Shown here piece by piece: positions 16,765-25,186 of a stretch of 64,000 nucleotides of DNA. Source of the DNA: Nitrososphaera sp. (GTDB lineage: Archaea > Thermoproteota > Nitrososphaeria > Nitrososphaerales > Nitrososphaeraceae); contig JAJUFP010000008.1 in NCBI GenBank assembly GCA_029263715.1, positions 1 to 64,000 of the forward strand. The letters run 5' to 3'. Every line of letters begins with the position of its first letter. The stretch's first letter is position 1. Under the pieces are notes generated by a model. That model saw only the letters and a list, made by a program, of their open reading frames with translations. It did not search any database and was not told the DNA's origin. The translations under genes were made by a program, and so were the position numbers.

Positions 16765-17066
16765 GAAGGCGCGAAAAGAAGCGTTACTTGACCATTTTGC
16801 ACAGCCAGCCAAGGGCAGTCGAGGAGCTTCAAAAACGACATGCAGAACTTTTTGGCCAGATATCTGCAAAAAAGGCAGGCATCAAGGAAATGTGGTCTGA
16901 CCAGCAAGTCACCGTGGTCCGCTGCAGCCTGGAATCCACAGACAGCGTTCTGGCGTCTGCGGCCCTCTGCTATCCGCCCATGTGCGTGCTGGACGTGTCT
17001 GGCACGATAAAACGCCTCAGGCGGCGGCTTCCGGCAAAGGTTAATACCGCTGCAAGCCCCAGATAG
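16758..17066 (+). CDS. rnp2: Ribonuclease P protein component 2 (Pop5)
   Basis: A 102-aa Pop5/Rpp14-family RNase P subunit. It starts REKKRYLTILHSQP, the family's basic first strand, and ends with the helix-strand SVLASAALCYPPMCVLDVSG, in which subunits pack on Rpp30. It overlaps rnp3 by 7 nt. Pop5 and Rpp30 form the catalytic-domain heterotetramer in archaea, which fits their coupling here. Confidence 0.88.
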   Translation: MLRRREKKRYLTILHSQPRAVEELQKRHAELFGQISAKKAGIKEMWSDQQVTVVRCSLESTDSVLASAALCYPPMCVLDVSGTIKRLRRRLPAKVNTAASPR

Positions 17067-17166
17067 TTTTGGGGATGAGGTGAGTTTCGCTGCTCCAGAC
17101 TGAGTCAAAAACGATGAAGATCTCGCGACGAACCGACCCGCAAAGTTATAATTATTTGCCAAGCAG

Positions 17167-18057
17167 ATGAATCGCATGGAGCTTTCGTACGATTACCCGC
17201 TTTACAGGCCGCCCTCAGAGGCCAACTCGATGATATTTCAGGTAACCCTGGGCTGCTCCTTTAACAAGTGCTCGTTTTGCAACATGTACCGGACCAAGGA
17301 TTATGCTGAGCGGCCGTGGGACGAGATCAAGGCCGAGATGGACTTTATGTCCAAGTTCTACCCCGAGACTGAAAGGGTGTTCCTTGCCGACGGCGACGCA
17401 CTTAACCTGTCCAAGGACAGGCTGGTGCAGATACTGAAGCATCTGTATGCAGTGTTTCCAAATCTAAAACGCGTGTCCTGCTACGCGATGCCAAAGAACC
17501 TGCTGCAAAAGACCGACGACGAGTTGCAGGAGCTGCGGGCTGCCGGTCTGCAGATGTTCTACGTGGGAATTGAGAGCGGCAGCGACGTGATCCTCAAAAA
17601 GGTCACCAAGGGCGCGACTTACAAATCCATAGTGCAGGCCTGTCTGAAGGCCAAAAAGCACGGCTTTATCCTGTCATGCATGGTGATACTTGGACTCGGC
17701 GGCCGGACTTATACCCGAGAGCACATCTCCGACACGGCCAAGGTGCTGAGCGAGACTGCTCCAGACTATGTGGGCGCGCTGACGCTTTACCTTGAGGACG
17801 GCGTGCATGACGAGTTCATGGCTAAATTTGGAGAGCCCTTTGTCTTCCTTGAGGATCTGGAAGTGCTTGACGAGCTTGAGCGGCTGGTAACAGAGTTCAA
17901 CCCCAAAACTCCGGTGGTGTTTCGGGCAAACCATGCCTCAAACGTATATTCCATTGGGGGCACTATGCCAGACGATAAAGAAAAGATCCTTTCGTTCATC
18001 AAAAGCCTCAAGTCCAGGCCGGAGATGCTCAAGCCCAAGTTCCTGCGCAGGTTCTGA
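17167..18057 (+). CDS. Radical SAM protein
   Basis: A 296-aa radical SAM enzyme. The FeS motif CSFNKCSFC (CxxxCxxC with one more Cys, about residues 31-39) follows FQVTLG. The partial TIM barrel includes VFLADGDAL, MFYVGIESGSDVIL and SCMVILGLGG. The reaction is not known; the family resembles COG1032-type proteins without a B12 domain. It is monocistronic in appearance. ATG 17176 is an alternative start. Confidence 0.88.
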   Translation: MNRMELSYDYPLYRPPSEANSMIFQVTLGCSFNKCSFCNMYRTKDYAERPWDEIKAEMDFMSKFYPETERVFLADGDALNLSKDRLVQILKHLYAVFPNLKRVSCYAMPKNLLQKTDDELQELRAAGLQMFYVGIESGSDVILKKVTKGATYKSIVQACLKAKKHGFILSCMVILGLGGRTYTREHISDTAKVLSETAPDYVGALTLYLEDGVHDEFMAKFGEPFVFLEDLEVLDELERLVTEFNPKTPVVFRANHASNVYSIGGTMPDDKEKILSFIKSLKSRPEMLKPKFLRRF

Positions 18058-18109
18058 TCCGCACAAGTATCAAAAGGATTAATAGCCTGACGGCGCATTC
18101 CGCTTGTAA

Positions 18110-18763
18110 ATGTACAGCGGTGAGCTGGAAGTTCAGGCCAAGAGAAAAGCCTTGGCTGTTTTGCAGGACGAAATAACCAGGATCTTGAATTCTTCACGTG
18201 ATTTGGCAAATCTTACCAATCTTATAATCAAGGGTGATGAAAAGGAAATCCAGGCCTGCCTTGACAGGATGCGCAGCACCGAGGAGGAAGTTGAAAACCT
18301 CAGAAGAAAGATCACCCGCGAGGTTTCAGAGATCGGCGGCCTGATGGCAAACAGAGAAGACATACTTCGGACGGCGTACGTCATGGACGACATCGCCGGC
18401 TACATCAGCGGCATTGCATTCCGTCTGGCCAACATGAAGGGCTCCACGCTGAAAAAGGCACAGTTTGACGAGGATCTGAAGGAGCTTGTGGGCATGGTGG
18501 TTGACACTATTTTCAAGATAAACGAGATGGGCAGGGCGCTGAGCATCAACCCGGCCAACACCATAGAGCTGGCGCAGGATGTACAGAAACTGGAGCGCCA
18601 GGTGGATGCGAAATACAGGGCAGTCATCATCAAGGCTCTGGGCGAGATCTCTAACAACAAGGATCTGCTGCTTTTCAAGGACGCCATAGAGGGGATCGAA
18701 GGCATGGTGGACAAGTGCCAGGAAGCCTCTGACTCGTTTACCATACTTGCACTGGGCATGTAA
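18110..18763 (+). CDS. PhoU-like DUF47 protein
   Basis: A 217-aa all-helical protein of the DUF47/PhoU-like family, often linked to phosphate transport by Pit permeases. Typical helices are seen (LANLTNLIIKGDEKEIQACL, DDIAGYISGIAFRL, EGIEGMVDKCQEASDSF). No transporter lies next to it here; it directly abuts endA (stop then ATG with no gap), so the two are probably cotranscribed. Confidence 0.8.
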   Translation: MYSGELEVQAKRKALAVLQDEITRILNSSRDLANLTNLIIKGDEKEIQACLDRMRSTEEEVENLRRKITREVSEIGGLMANREDILRTAYVMDDIAGYISGIAFRLANMKGSTLKKAQFDEDLKELVGMVVDTIFKINEMGRALSINPANTIELAQDVQKLERQVDAKYRAVIIKALGEISNNKDLLLFKDAIEGIEGMVDKCQEASDSFTILALGM

Positions 18764-19312
18764 ATGTCGATCAGCGGCAGACTTGTAGGGAACAGGATAA
18801 TCATCTGGGATATCAATAACTCGCGTTCTCTTTACGGTTCAGGCTACTACGGCAAGCCCATCGGCGTGCCAAAGCCAAAGGGAATAGAATTTGACGCACC
18901 GCTGGTCCTAGACCTGATTGAAGGCTGCTATCTGGCCGAGAAGGGCCGGCTAAAGATAACCCAGATGGACGGCAGGGCAGTTTCCTTCACAGAGATAAAA
19001 AAGATGTGCAAAAAACAATACGCGGATTTTGATGCCAAGTACATCGTCTTTCAGGACCTGCGGGACAAGGGATACGTCGTCTCGCCTGGAATAAAATTCG
19101 GCTGCGATTTTGCCGTCTACGAGCATGGGCCGGGGATAGACCATGCCCCGTACCTTGTGCAGGTGTTCCGGTCCACCGACGAGATAACCGCGACCAGCAT
19201 AGTGCTTGCAGGGAGGCTTGCAACGACGGTAAAAAAGCAGTTCATCCTGGCCATCCCAAAGGTTACAGAAAAAAAGGTCGACTATGTCGGCTATGACTGG
19301 TGGCGCGCCTAG
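18764..19312 (+). CDS. endA: tRNA-intron (splicing) endonuclease
   Basis: A 182-aa alpha-type subunit that cuts the bulge-helix-bulge at intron borders of pre-tRNA. The catalytic triad is present: Tyr in CDFAVYEHGPG, His in IDHAPYLVQV and Lys in LATTVKKQF. The length fits a homotetrameric or small-subunit enzyme. It directly follows the DUF47 gene and overlaps the convergent gene by 4 nt. Confidence 0.93.
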   Translation: MSISGRLVGNRIIIWDINNSRSLYGSGYYGKPIGVPKPKGIEFDAPLVLDLIEGCYLAEKGRLKITQMDGRAVSFTEIKKMCKKQYADFDAKYIVFQDLRDKGYVVSPGIKFGCDFAVYEHGPGIDHAPYLVQVFRSTDEITATSIVLAGRLATTVKKQFILAIPKVTEKKVDYVGYDWWRA

Positions 19313-19944
19313 GTCGGCAGCTTGTCCTGCTTGGAGTCCTTTGGTAGGTCGAACTTGACAAAATTCTCGCCGGATATGGTCAGCCGCACAGAGAACTTGT
19401 CGGAGCCCTGCTCAAGCCAGCCCTTGTACCTGATGGAATTCTTGACAATGTCGGTGATGCTGGGCTTCTTTTCGCTGACCTCCTCGTAGCAGGACAAAAC
19501 CTCGCCGAACTTGACTTCCTGCTGCTTGTTGAATTTGGTCAGGTAGTAAACAAAGACAGCCGTCTTTTCATAGTGGTTGGCAGGCTTTTTTTCAGAGTAA
19601 AACTCGCGCAGCCCGACCTTGCTTTCGTTGGCCTTGAGGTCCACTGGAATCGGCGGGATGCTTGGAGAGACGCGGGGCGCATGCTTGACTTGGCTTGCCG
19701 GTTTTGGCTGAATATCGGTGCTTGGCATGTCCACAACTTCCTGCGGCAGGGCCGGCGAGGGTTCGGCCACCTTTAGCGCAACGCTTCTCTGCATGCCGCT
19801 TGTGATGGCCTCCTTGACGGCCATCTTGAATATCTCTTCAAACTTTTCTAGGTGTTTGTCAACGAAACTTTCCTTTCCTTCCAGCTCAACTATTCCTTCC
19901 TTGACGTTTATAGTAAACCTAGCTTCCGAGGATCCCGAGCTCAA
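19309..19944 (-). CDS. Conserved hypothetical protein, possible winged helix
   Basis: A 211-aa protein starting at TTG, about 30 nt after a TATA-like TTAATAAAAA. The N-terminal part (residues 7-45) looks like a small strand-helix unit (FTINVKEGIVELEGKESFVD), followed by a Pro-rich linker and a C-terminal domain (NHYEKTAVFVYYLTKFNKQQ, then KNSIRYKGWLEQ) that resembles a winged helix. I do not recognise a characterised family. Confidence 0.7.
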   Translation of the reverse strand: MSSGSSEARFTINVKEGIVELEGKESFVDKHLEKFEEIFKMAVKEAITSGMQRSVALKVAEPSPALPQEVVDMPSTDIQPKPASQVKHAPRVSPSIPPIPVDLKANESKVGLREFYSEKKPANHYEKTAVFVYYLTKFNKQQEVKFGEVLSCYEEVSEKKPSITDIVKNSIRYKGWLEQGSDKFSVRLTISGENFVKFDLPKDSKQDKLPT

Positions 19945-20081
19945 CTCGCATCTAGTTACGACTGGGGCTTTTTATTAATTTGGCGGTACAAAGCAGCAAC
20001 GCTTGCGGCAGAAAATCATTGAACTGGCTTTCCACCTTTCTTAAATACATCTGCAATCTAGACAAATATGCATTGTTTACC

Positions 20082-20291
20082 GTGAAAAAACAGGGCAAGA
20101 ACGGAATTTGGACCACCGTCAGCCTCATCGATGAGCACGGCTCCTTTAGAGGCGAGGCCAGATTTGAGACCCGCGAAGAGGCAGAAAGGTACCTCAAGGA
20201 TTACAAGAACAAGATCAAAAGGGAACAGGAGGTCAAGGTCTTCGAAGAACAGGTTGAAAAGAAGGCCAAGCCCAGCAAAAAGAGATCTTGA
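20082..20291 (+). CDS. Small basic hypothetical protein (69 aa)
   Basis: The product from GTG 20082 is MKKQGKNGIWTTVSLIDEHG then a charged helix ending in Lys-rich AKPSKKRS. The GTG is preferred because the frame to 19980 has non-protein-like composition and TTAAATAC lies about 35 nt before the GTG. Its stop directly meets the convergent HIT gene. Function unknown. Confidence 0.6.
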   Translation: MKKQGKNGIWTTVSLIDEHGSFRGEARFETREEAERYLKDYKNKIKREQEVKVFEEQVEKKAKPSKKRS

Positions 20292-20717
20292 TTAGTGCAG
20301 GTTCATCTTTAGCCTGATTTTTGAGGCCAGCTCATCTAGTTCTTCCGGAGGAGCCACGCGTCTTGCGGGCCATTTTCCGTCTGGGCTATCGTCGATAAAG
20401 CGCGGCACGATGTGCACGTGGACGTGCGGCACAATCTGGTTTGCGGCTATGCCGTTGTTCTGCCCGACATTGAAGCCGTCTGCCCCGACCGCGGATACAA
20501 CGGCCCTTGCGATTCCAGGAATCAGAGCATACAGCTTTCCAACCTCGTCTGGGGGCATGTGGAGCAGCGTGTCATAGTGCTTTGTGGGCACGACAAGGGT
20601 ATGGCCGGTGTTGATTGGGTACTTGTCCATTATTATGATAAAGTCCGAATCCCGGTATACCTCGGCGCTAGGAAGCTTTTTTGCGACTATTGAGCAGAAA
20701 ATGCATTGCTTGGGCAT
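20292..20717 (-). CDS. HIT-family nucleotide hydrolase
   Basis: A 141-aa histidine-triad protein that would hydrolyse or transfer nucleotidyl groups (AMP-linked substrates). The N-terminal zinc-type CIFCSIV, the substrate strand PINTGHTLVVP, and the active-site HVHVHIVPRF (HxHxHxx) are visible. The length is typical of Hint/Fhit-like proteins. Convergent with, and touching, the small basic gene. Confidence 0.93.
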   Translation of the reverse strand: MPKQCIFCSIVAKKLPSAEVYRDSDFIIIMDKYPINTGHTLVVPTKHYDTLLHMPPDEVGKLYALIPGIARAVVSAVGADGFNVGQNNGIAANQIVPHVHVHIVPRFIDDSPDGKWPARRVAPPEELDELASKIRLKMNLH

Positions 20718-20809
20718 CGCTTTTTCTTTACTACTGAATTCTTGTATGTTTATTTCTTGCTGCAGGATTTGGAGCCAATTTTAAATACCCCAATAATGCG
20801 ACCACTACC

Positions 20810-21001
20810 ATGGCTGAGACGGTCGAGCTGGAAAGCTTTGATGTCAACTTCTCGTTCCACTGCCCCAAATGTGATTATCTAAACGAAGAGATATCTGCCA
20901 GGGACCTTTCAAGTGGAAATGCGGAATGCGGCATGTGCCGGACCGTTTTCAGGGCAGAGGGCCTTGATGCCGTCAAGATTGTTGCAGAAATAGAAGAATA
21001 G
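20810..21001 (+). CDS. Small zinc-ribbon protein (63 aa)
   Basis: The product has a two-knuckle zinc ribbon, FHCPKCDYL and AECGMCRTVF, followed by an acidic helix. The ATG lies about 25 nt after TTTAAATACC, a good archaeal TATA box, so the mRNA is probably leaderless. It may be a transcription- or translation-linked factor; no named family is recognised. Confidence 0.75.
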   Translation: MAETVELESFDVNFSFHCPKCDYLNEEISARDLSSGNAECGMCRTVFRAEGLDAVKIVAEIEE

Positions 21002-21144
21002 AATTCCGCGAATCTTACATGCACTATGGAAGACAAAAATTAGCCTTTCCACCTTTCATAACTTTTGATAATAATTCATTCCAACCTGCCAGTCAGAAGA
21101 ATTTTCAAGGATGAAAGGTTATATCCGGCCGGAACCAAGATCTG

Positions 21145-21297
21145 ATGCTCATGCAGACAAGCAAGCCAAAAAAACCATCCAAGAAGGAAATAGAGTCGGT
21201 AAAACGCTCTGAGCAAGACCTCAAGGATGGCAAGTACCACACATTTCGGTCTGCAAAGGATTTCGACAGATATCTTGATAGTCTGCCGGAAGAGTAG
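21145..21297 (+). CDS. Putative antitoxin (50 aa)
   Basis: A small basic-then-acidic protein ending HTFRSAKDFDRYLDSLPEE. It ends 6 nt before a RelE-like toxin gene on the same strand, the usual antitoxin-first order. The C-terminal pattern resembles the antitoxin at 53604-53753 (FKSVSEYIKSLEED), so both modules belong to one type. ATG 21151 is an alternative start. Confidence 0.7.
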   Translation: MLMQTSKPKKPSKKEIESVKRSEQDLKDGKYHTFRSAKDFDRYLDSLPEE

Positions 21298-21303
21298 GCA
21301 CCC

Positions 21304-21585
21304 TTGTCTTGGAAACTAGTGACTACGTCCAACTTTGAGCGGGAAACAAAGAGGCTGAAAAAGACCGTCTATTATGACAAGTTTCTCAAGGTACTGGATG
21401 AACTAAAAGAATCAGAAGACCCAAGAAAGCTCGGGGAAGCAAAAACAGGCCAGCTGGCCGGGTATTTTGGTTACCCTCTTGGTTATAATGTCAGGATCCT
21501 GTACAAAGTGGACTTTGAAGCCAAGACCATTGTGTTCTATTCGGTAGGTCCACATGACACTGTTTACAGGAAACGCAGGCCATGA
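21304..21585 (+). CDS. RelE/ParE-family toxin
   Basis: A 93-aa RelE-fold protein: N-terminal helix pair (NFERETKRLKKTVYYDKFLK), then strands GQLAGYFGYPLGYNVRILYK and IVFYSVGPHDTVYRK. Members cut mRNA in the ribosome or, as ParE, poison gyrase; which applies here is unknown. It starts at TTG, 6 nt after the antitoxin. Confidence 0.85.
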   Translation: MSWKLVTTSNFERETKRLKKTVYYDKFLKVLDELKESEDPRKLGEAKTGQLAGYFGYPLGYNVRILYKVDFEAKTIVFYSVGPHDTVYRKRRP

Positions 21586-21628
21586 AGGGATGGAGCTGAC
21601 ACAAGTAGAGCCGATAACGTCGCACTTT

Positions 21629-22384
21629 TTACGACTTTATTTCTTGATAGTGTTGGTCTATTATTTTATGAACTATCTCCACCATTTGAATGAATGAGGG
21701 TTCTTTAGTACTTTTGACAAGTTCACGTTCTCTACATACTATCGGATCCTTCATGTACTCTTCAAATTCCTTGGTCCCAACGGGTGGAATCTCTATCCAT
21801 TTGTTTTCTCGGATAATTGCGCTCAGGCTAAGTTTTGTCATAGTAAGAAAAACGGTAGACAATGCTTTTTTCTGAACCTTGTTAACGGAAGTGTATATGC
21901 TAAACCGTTGTGAATGACGCCAGTCCAAGTAAAGACAGTCTTGTTTTATTTTATTGTAGGAACGAAGAACACGTAACACGTTTTCCTTCGGCTTCTTTGC
22001 CTCTTCATGAGTAAGAGGATCTGACACTAGTCCGAGGTTTTTATTAATATACGCATGGATTAGATATTCTTCTTCAGGCATTTCATTCATACTTTGAATG
22101 GATTTATCATAGATTCTAGTAGACTTGAGGTTATGTGTCTTGTTACTGTGTGTGAGATTTTTCCATTCATCTATCTCAATATCTTTCCCAGATTTCAAGT
22201 GTTCTTGAATGAACTGTAACTTGGCAGTTTCTTCGAAGGCAAGGATGGATAGCGGAATAGAGGCGATGTACCTCTTATGTAATAGTTCACTGGAATCTAT
22301 GAGATTCTCAATATGCCTTGCACATTTGTCGAAACCCTCAATTCTAGAATGGGATCCAATAGGGATCTGGGAACCTACCGCCAA
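21629..22384 (-). CDS. AbiV-like HEPN abortive-infection protein
   Basis: A 251-aa protein. The first 100 residues match the AbiV pattern: a helix HIENLIDSSELLHKRYIASI, then PLSILAFEETAKLQFIQEH, then NLTHSNKTHNLK, which resembles the His/Lys segment of HEPN-type AbiV proteins. AbiV of Lactococcus aborts phage translation. The C-terminal 120 residues are helical and unassigned. It is convergent with the RelE-type module, making a small defence pair. The start at TTG 22384 is not certain. Confidence 0.65.
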   Translation of the reverse strand: MAVGSQIPIGSHSRIEGFDKCARHIENLIDSSELLHKRYIASIPLSILAFEETAKLQFIQEHLKSGKDIEIDEWKNLTHSNKTHNLKSTRIYDKSIQSMNEMPEEEYLIHAYINKNLGLVSDPLTHEEAKKPKENVLRVLRSYNKIKQDCLYLDWRHSQRFSIYTSVNKVQKKALSTVFLTMTKLSLSAIIRENKWIEIPPVGTKEFEEYMKDPIVCRERELVKSTKEPSFIQMVEIVHKIIDQHYQEIKS

Positions 22385-22609
22385 CCAGGTGTTGAGGCTT
22401 ACAAAATCTCAGTGCAGGCTGGTTATTTACAAAGTAGATGTAACAAAGATGCTTTTTCAAGGAAAATGACTACCGGTACATAGTGAATGACAAGTGGCTA
22501 ATAATGTACAATCAAAATAAGGTAGAACCGAGCAAAAAGTGAATCTGCGGCCTTTTTTAGAACAGCTGCAGGCAATGTATAATAATATTCAACGTATGCA
22601 TTTTTGCAG

Positions 22610-23476
22610 ATGAAAGACCAGAAACCTTCCCTGCGGGAGCAGCTTGAAGACAGCAAACGGATCATTGTGCTGCCCGGCGTGTTTGACGCGCTAAGCGCCA
22701 GGATAGCCGAGCAGGTGGGCTTTGAAGCGATGTTTCAGACCGGCTACGGGTCCTCCGCCGCGCTCTTGGGGATGCCGGATTTTGGATTCCTAAATGCAGG
22801 GGAGACCGTCGACAACGCTCGCCGGATAATACGGGCAGTACAGGTTCCTGTTCTGGTGGACGCCGACACGGGTTATGGAAACCCCCTCAACGTCTGGCGT
22901 CTTGTGCAGGACCTTGAAAGCCTGGGCGCGGCCGGCATATTCCTTGAAGACCAGATCTGGCCCAAAAGGTGCGGCCACATGGTGGGAAAGGACGTCATAC
23001 CAAAGGACGACTATCTGCCAAAGCTCAAGGCAGCCCTAGAGGCAAGGAAAAGCAAGGACTTTATCATAGTTGCCCGGACCGATGCAAGAGCGCCCCTTGG
23101 TCTTGAAGAGGCCATAGAAAGGGGCAAGGCCTACAGAAAGGCCGGCGCCGACGTGGTGTTTGTCGAGGCTCCAAGGACCGTCGAAGAGCTGAAGCGGGTT
23201 GCAGACGAGATAGACGCGCCGCTGGTTGCCAACATGATAGAGGACGGTGTCACTCCAAACCTGCCGGCCAGAGACCTTCTCAAGCTTGGATACCGGATAG
23301 CCGTGTTTCCGCTTTCCGGCCTGTACAGCGCAACCTACGCCATGCGGGAAGTCTTTACAGAACTGAAAAAGACTGGGGCCACCAGCAAGACCCGCAAGAT
23401 GATGGTACAGTTCAAAGATTTCAACAAGTTTGTAGATCTGCAAAAATACATGGGTCTGGAAAAGAGGTACAGCTAG
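22610..23476 (+). CDS. PEP mutase / isocitrate lyase superfamily enzyme
   Basis: A 288-aa TIM-barrel enzyme. Visible motifs are LPGVFDALSARIAEQ, the metal-binding VDADTGYGNP, ILEDQ-type IFLEDQIWPKRCGHM (catalytic-loop Cys) and FIIVARTDA. Candidates are methylisocitrate lyase, oxaloacetate decarboxylase or a PEP-mutase-like lyase; I cannot choose. ATG 22610 lies about 28 nt after TATAATAATA; the TTG two codons earlier is less likely. Confidence 0.85.
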   Translation: MKDQKPSLREQLEDSKRIIVLPGVFDALSARIAEQVGFEAMFQTGYGSSAALLGMPDFGFLNAGETVDNARRIIRAVQVPVLVDADTGYGNPLNVWRLVQDLESLGAAGIFLEDQIWPKRCGHMVGKDVIPKDDYLPKLKAALEARKSKDFIIVARTDARAPLGLEEAIERGKAYRKAGADVVFVEAPRTVEELKRVADEIDAPLVANMIEDGVTPNLPARDLLKLGYRIAVFPLSGLYSATYAMREVFTELKKTGATSKTRKMMVQFKDFNKFVDLQKYMGLEKRYS

Positions 23477-23488
23477 AAGGTAGACACG

Positions 23489-23659
23489 GTGGCAAAAAAG
23501 AAACTTGGTGTAGAAGATGAGCAACTGGCCGTACTGCGAGAGATACTGGCCGAGCTGAAAAGGCTTAACGCAAACCTGGAAAGAAGGCCGGCGGCAGCAC
23601 CGGAGATGACGGAGATAGAAGAAGACGATGATTCTGAAGAGCTGGACTACTTTGAATAG
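23489..23659 (+). CDS. Small acidic coiled protein (56 aa)
   Basis: The product from GTG 23489 is a short Lys-rich start, a helix (DEQLAVLREILAELKRLNAN), then a strongly acidic tail ending EELDYFE. It begins 12 nt after the PEP-mutase-family gene, so it may be its small partner. The helix heptads suggest oligomerisation. No family recognised. Confidence 0.55.
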   Translation: MAKKKLGVEDEQLAVLREILAELKRLNANLERRPAAAPEMTEIEEDDDSEELDYFE

Positions 23660-23722
23660 GTAACCCCCTCCCTCTTTGGTACTGCTTGGGTTATATCGCC
23701 AGGCCAGAACCTTGCCATCTAA

Positions 23723-24586
23723 ATGGCTTACAGCACAAAGTATGATTCTAAAACCGTCAAGATGCAGTATTTCTGCTCCAGATGCAATGCTGTTTTAAAA
23801 GAGACGCGCAGCCCCATAATCCGTATTTCAACTACCGAAGAATGTCCATCCTGCGGGTCTCTGCTTATAGAAAGCCTGCGGGAGCGGTTGCAGGCCAGCG
23901 GCAGGGACAAACAATTCCCGAATTTTCAGACGGCCCATGAAACCAAAAGCAGGCTGTCCTTTGGCATCGAAAAGGTAGATTCTTTTGTCAGTCTTGGACC
24001 CGGCGACCGGATCTGCATTACTGGCAGATATGCAGGCATCCTTGTCTCGAGGTTGTGCGTGCGCGCCCTAGTTCCTGCAAGGCATGGAGGGCTGGGCTCT
24101 TGCTGCGTGTTGTTTATAGACGGGGGCAACAGCTCCGACCCCTCCCTGGCTGTCAACTTTGCAAGGCAGTACGGCCTGAACGCAAACAAAGTATTGCAGA
24201 GCGTGGTGGTAAGCCGGGCCTTTACCGTTCACCAGCTGGCAGGGCTGCTCATATACGAGCTTCCAAAAGCCATCAAGCGGTTCAATCCAAAGGTAGTGGT
24301 GGTATCTGAACTGCTGTCCATGTTTGTCCGGGACCCGAGTGTTGATGGCCGGGAAGTCAAACGCTTGCTATCAGAGATCGCCGGCGCCCTAGACAGGCTT
24401 GCCGGCGATGTCATTGTCGCCGTGTCTGCAAGAGGACTTGCCTACAGCGAAGTTCTGCCGCGGTTTGATGTGCGTGTCGAGACCCTTGCCGTTATGGGCC
24501 GGCCCTACCTGAGGCTGCACCGTGACCGCCAGACAACGGAGATATCCCTGCCTGAATCAGAGTTGCTCACAGTAAAGCAGCGGTGA
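23723..24586 (+). CDS. Zinc-finger RecA-superfamily protein with degenerate P-loop
   Basis: A 287-aa protein. Residues 14-50 carry two zinc knuckles (YFCSRCNAVL and EECPSCGSLL). The rest has a RadA/RadB-like core: LSFGIEKVDSFVSLGPGD, the Walker-B-like FNPKVVVVSELLS, and a final strand. The Walker A site reads ITGRYAGILVSRL, lacking the Lys-Ser/Thr, so ATPase activity is unlikely. It may be a structural RadA paralogue; the true RadB-like ATPase is at 50894-51547. Confidence 0.75.
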   Translation: MAYSTKYDSKTVKMQYFCSRCNAVLKETRSPIIRISTTEECPSCGSLLIESLRERLQASGRDKQFPNFQTAHETKSRLSFGIEKVDSFVSLGPGDRICITGRYAGILVSRLCVRALVPARHGGLGSCCVLFIDGGNSSDPSLAVNFARQYGLNANKVLQSVVVSRAFTVHQLAGLLIYELPKAIKRFNPKVVVVSELLSMFVRDPSVDGREVKRLLSEIAGALDRLAGDVIVAVSARGLAYSEVLPRFDVRVETLAVMGRPYLRLHRDRQTTEISLPESELLTVKQR

Positions 24587-24635
24587 TCTGCGTGGGAAGA
24601 ACCGTACCTTCTTTTCGTCTGTCCCACGGACTTGA

Positions 24636-24794
24636 ATGGAGGAATTTCCACCGCAGAGCAAGGAAGACAAAAAGGCGTTTGATGATATGTTTGCCAATTC
24701 ACGGCCTTGCATCCTGTCCTGCTCGTACGCTGTCAAACCTGTCAGGATACAGCCGGTCTTCATGATCATGGTCTTTCACAACTACAGCAGCTGA
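24636..24794 (+). CDS. Small hypothetical protein (52 aa)
   Basis: ATG 24636 opens MEEFPPQSKEDKKAFDDMFA, which reads like a real acidic N-terminus, followed by SRPCILSCSYAVKPVRIQPV. It lies between the RecA-like gene and the interrupted gene at 24814. The end is hydrophobic. No family is recognised, and it could be a gene remnant. Confidence 0.45.
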   Translation: MEEFPPQSKEDKKAFDDMFANSRPCILSCSYAVKPVRIQPVFMIMVFHNYSS

Positions 24795-24813
24795 CCTGCA
24801 TTGTAGAGAGACT

Positions 24814-25060
24814 ATGGGCATGAGCTTGTTTTCAGACGACGACATCCTGTCCAAAGAAATAGAATCCTAGAAGGGGTTTGTCGACAGCCTGCGAAAAAAA
24901 GACCGCGAGCTGTTCAGCAGGATGCTAAACGACTGTTACCGGTATTTGGAGGCCATCCATGCCAAAAGGGCTAACTTTCATGTAGAAACTACCGTGCTGC
25001 ATGACAATACGGCCCGTGCCCTCGAAGCGGTGTATCTATTATACTCATCTTCAGGCCGGA
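24814..25060 (+). pseudogene. Interrupted gene with an in-frame TAG
   Basis: From ATG 24814 the frame reads MGMSLFSDDDILSKEIES, then TAG at 24868-24870, then KGFVDSLRKKDRELFSRMLN and on in the same frame. The two parts read as one helical, acidic protein; a single TGG-to-TAG change would explain the stop. After about residue 55 the reading becomes unlike protein, suggesting a further frameshift. I call it a decaying gene. Confidence 0.6.
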
Positions 25061-25063
25061 AGT

Positions 25064-25186
25064 CTAACCATGAATGGCAGACCAGCAACAACATTCCTCG
25101 TAGGCACAGTTTGGACACTCCTTGGGCGAGGGGCTGTCCCTGCATTCGGAAGGCAGACAGCCACAATCGGCGCACCTTATTTCCAT
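25064..25186 (-). CDS. Tiny Cys-rich metal-binding protein (40 aa)
   Basis: The product starts MEIRCADCGCLPSEC and continues with KECPNCAYEECCC: ten Cys in 40 residues, arranged as paired knuckles. The ATG at 25186 follows a TATA-like TTAAAAAG by about 25 nt. Zinc binding is the likely role; partner unknown. It overlaps no real gene, only the degraded region at its 3' side. Confidence 0.65.
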   Translation of the reverse strand: MEIRCADCGCLPSECRDSPSPKECPNCAYEECCCWSAIHG

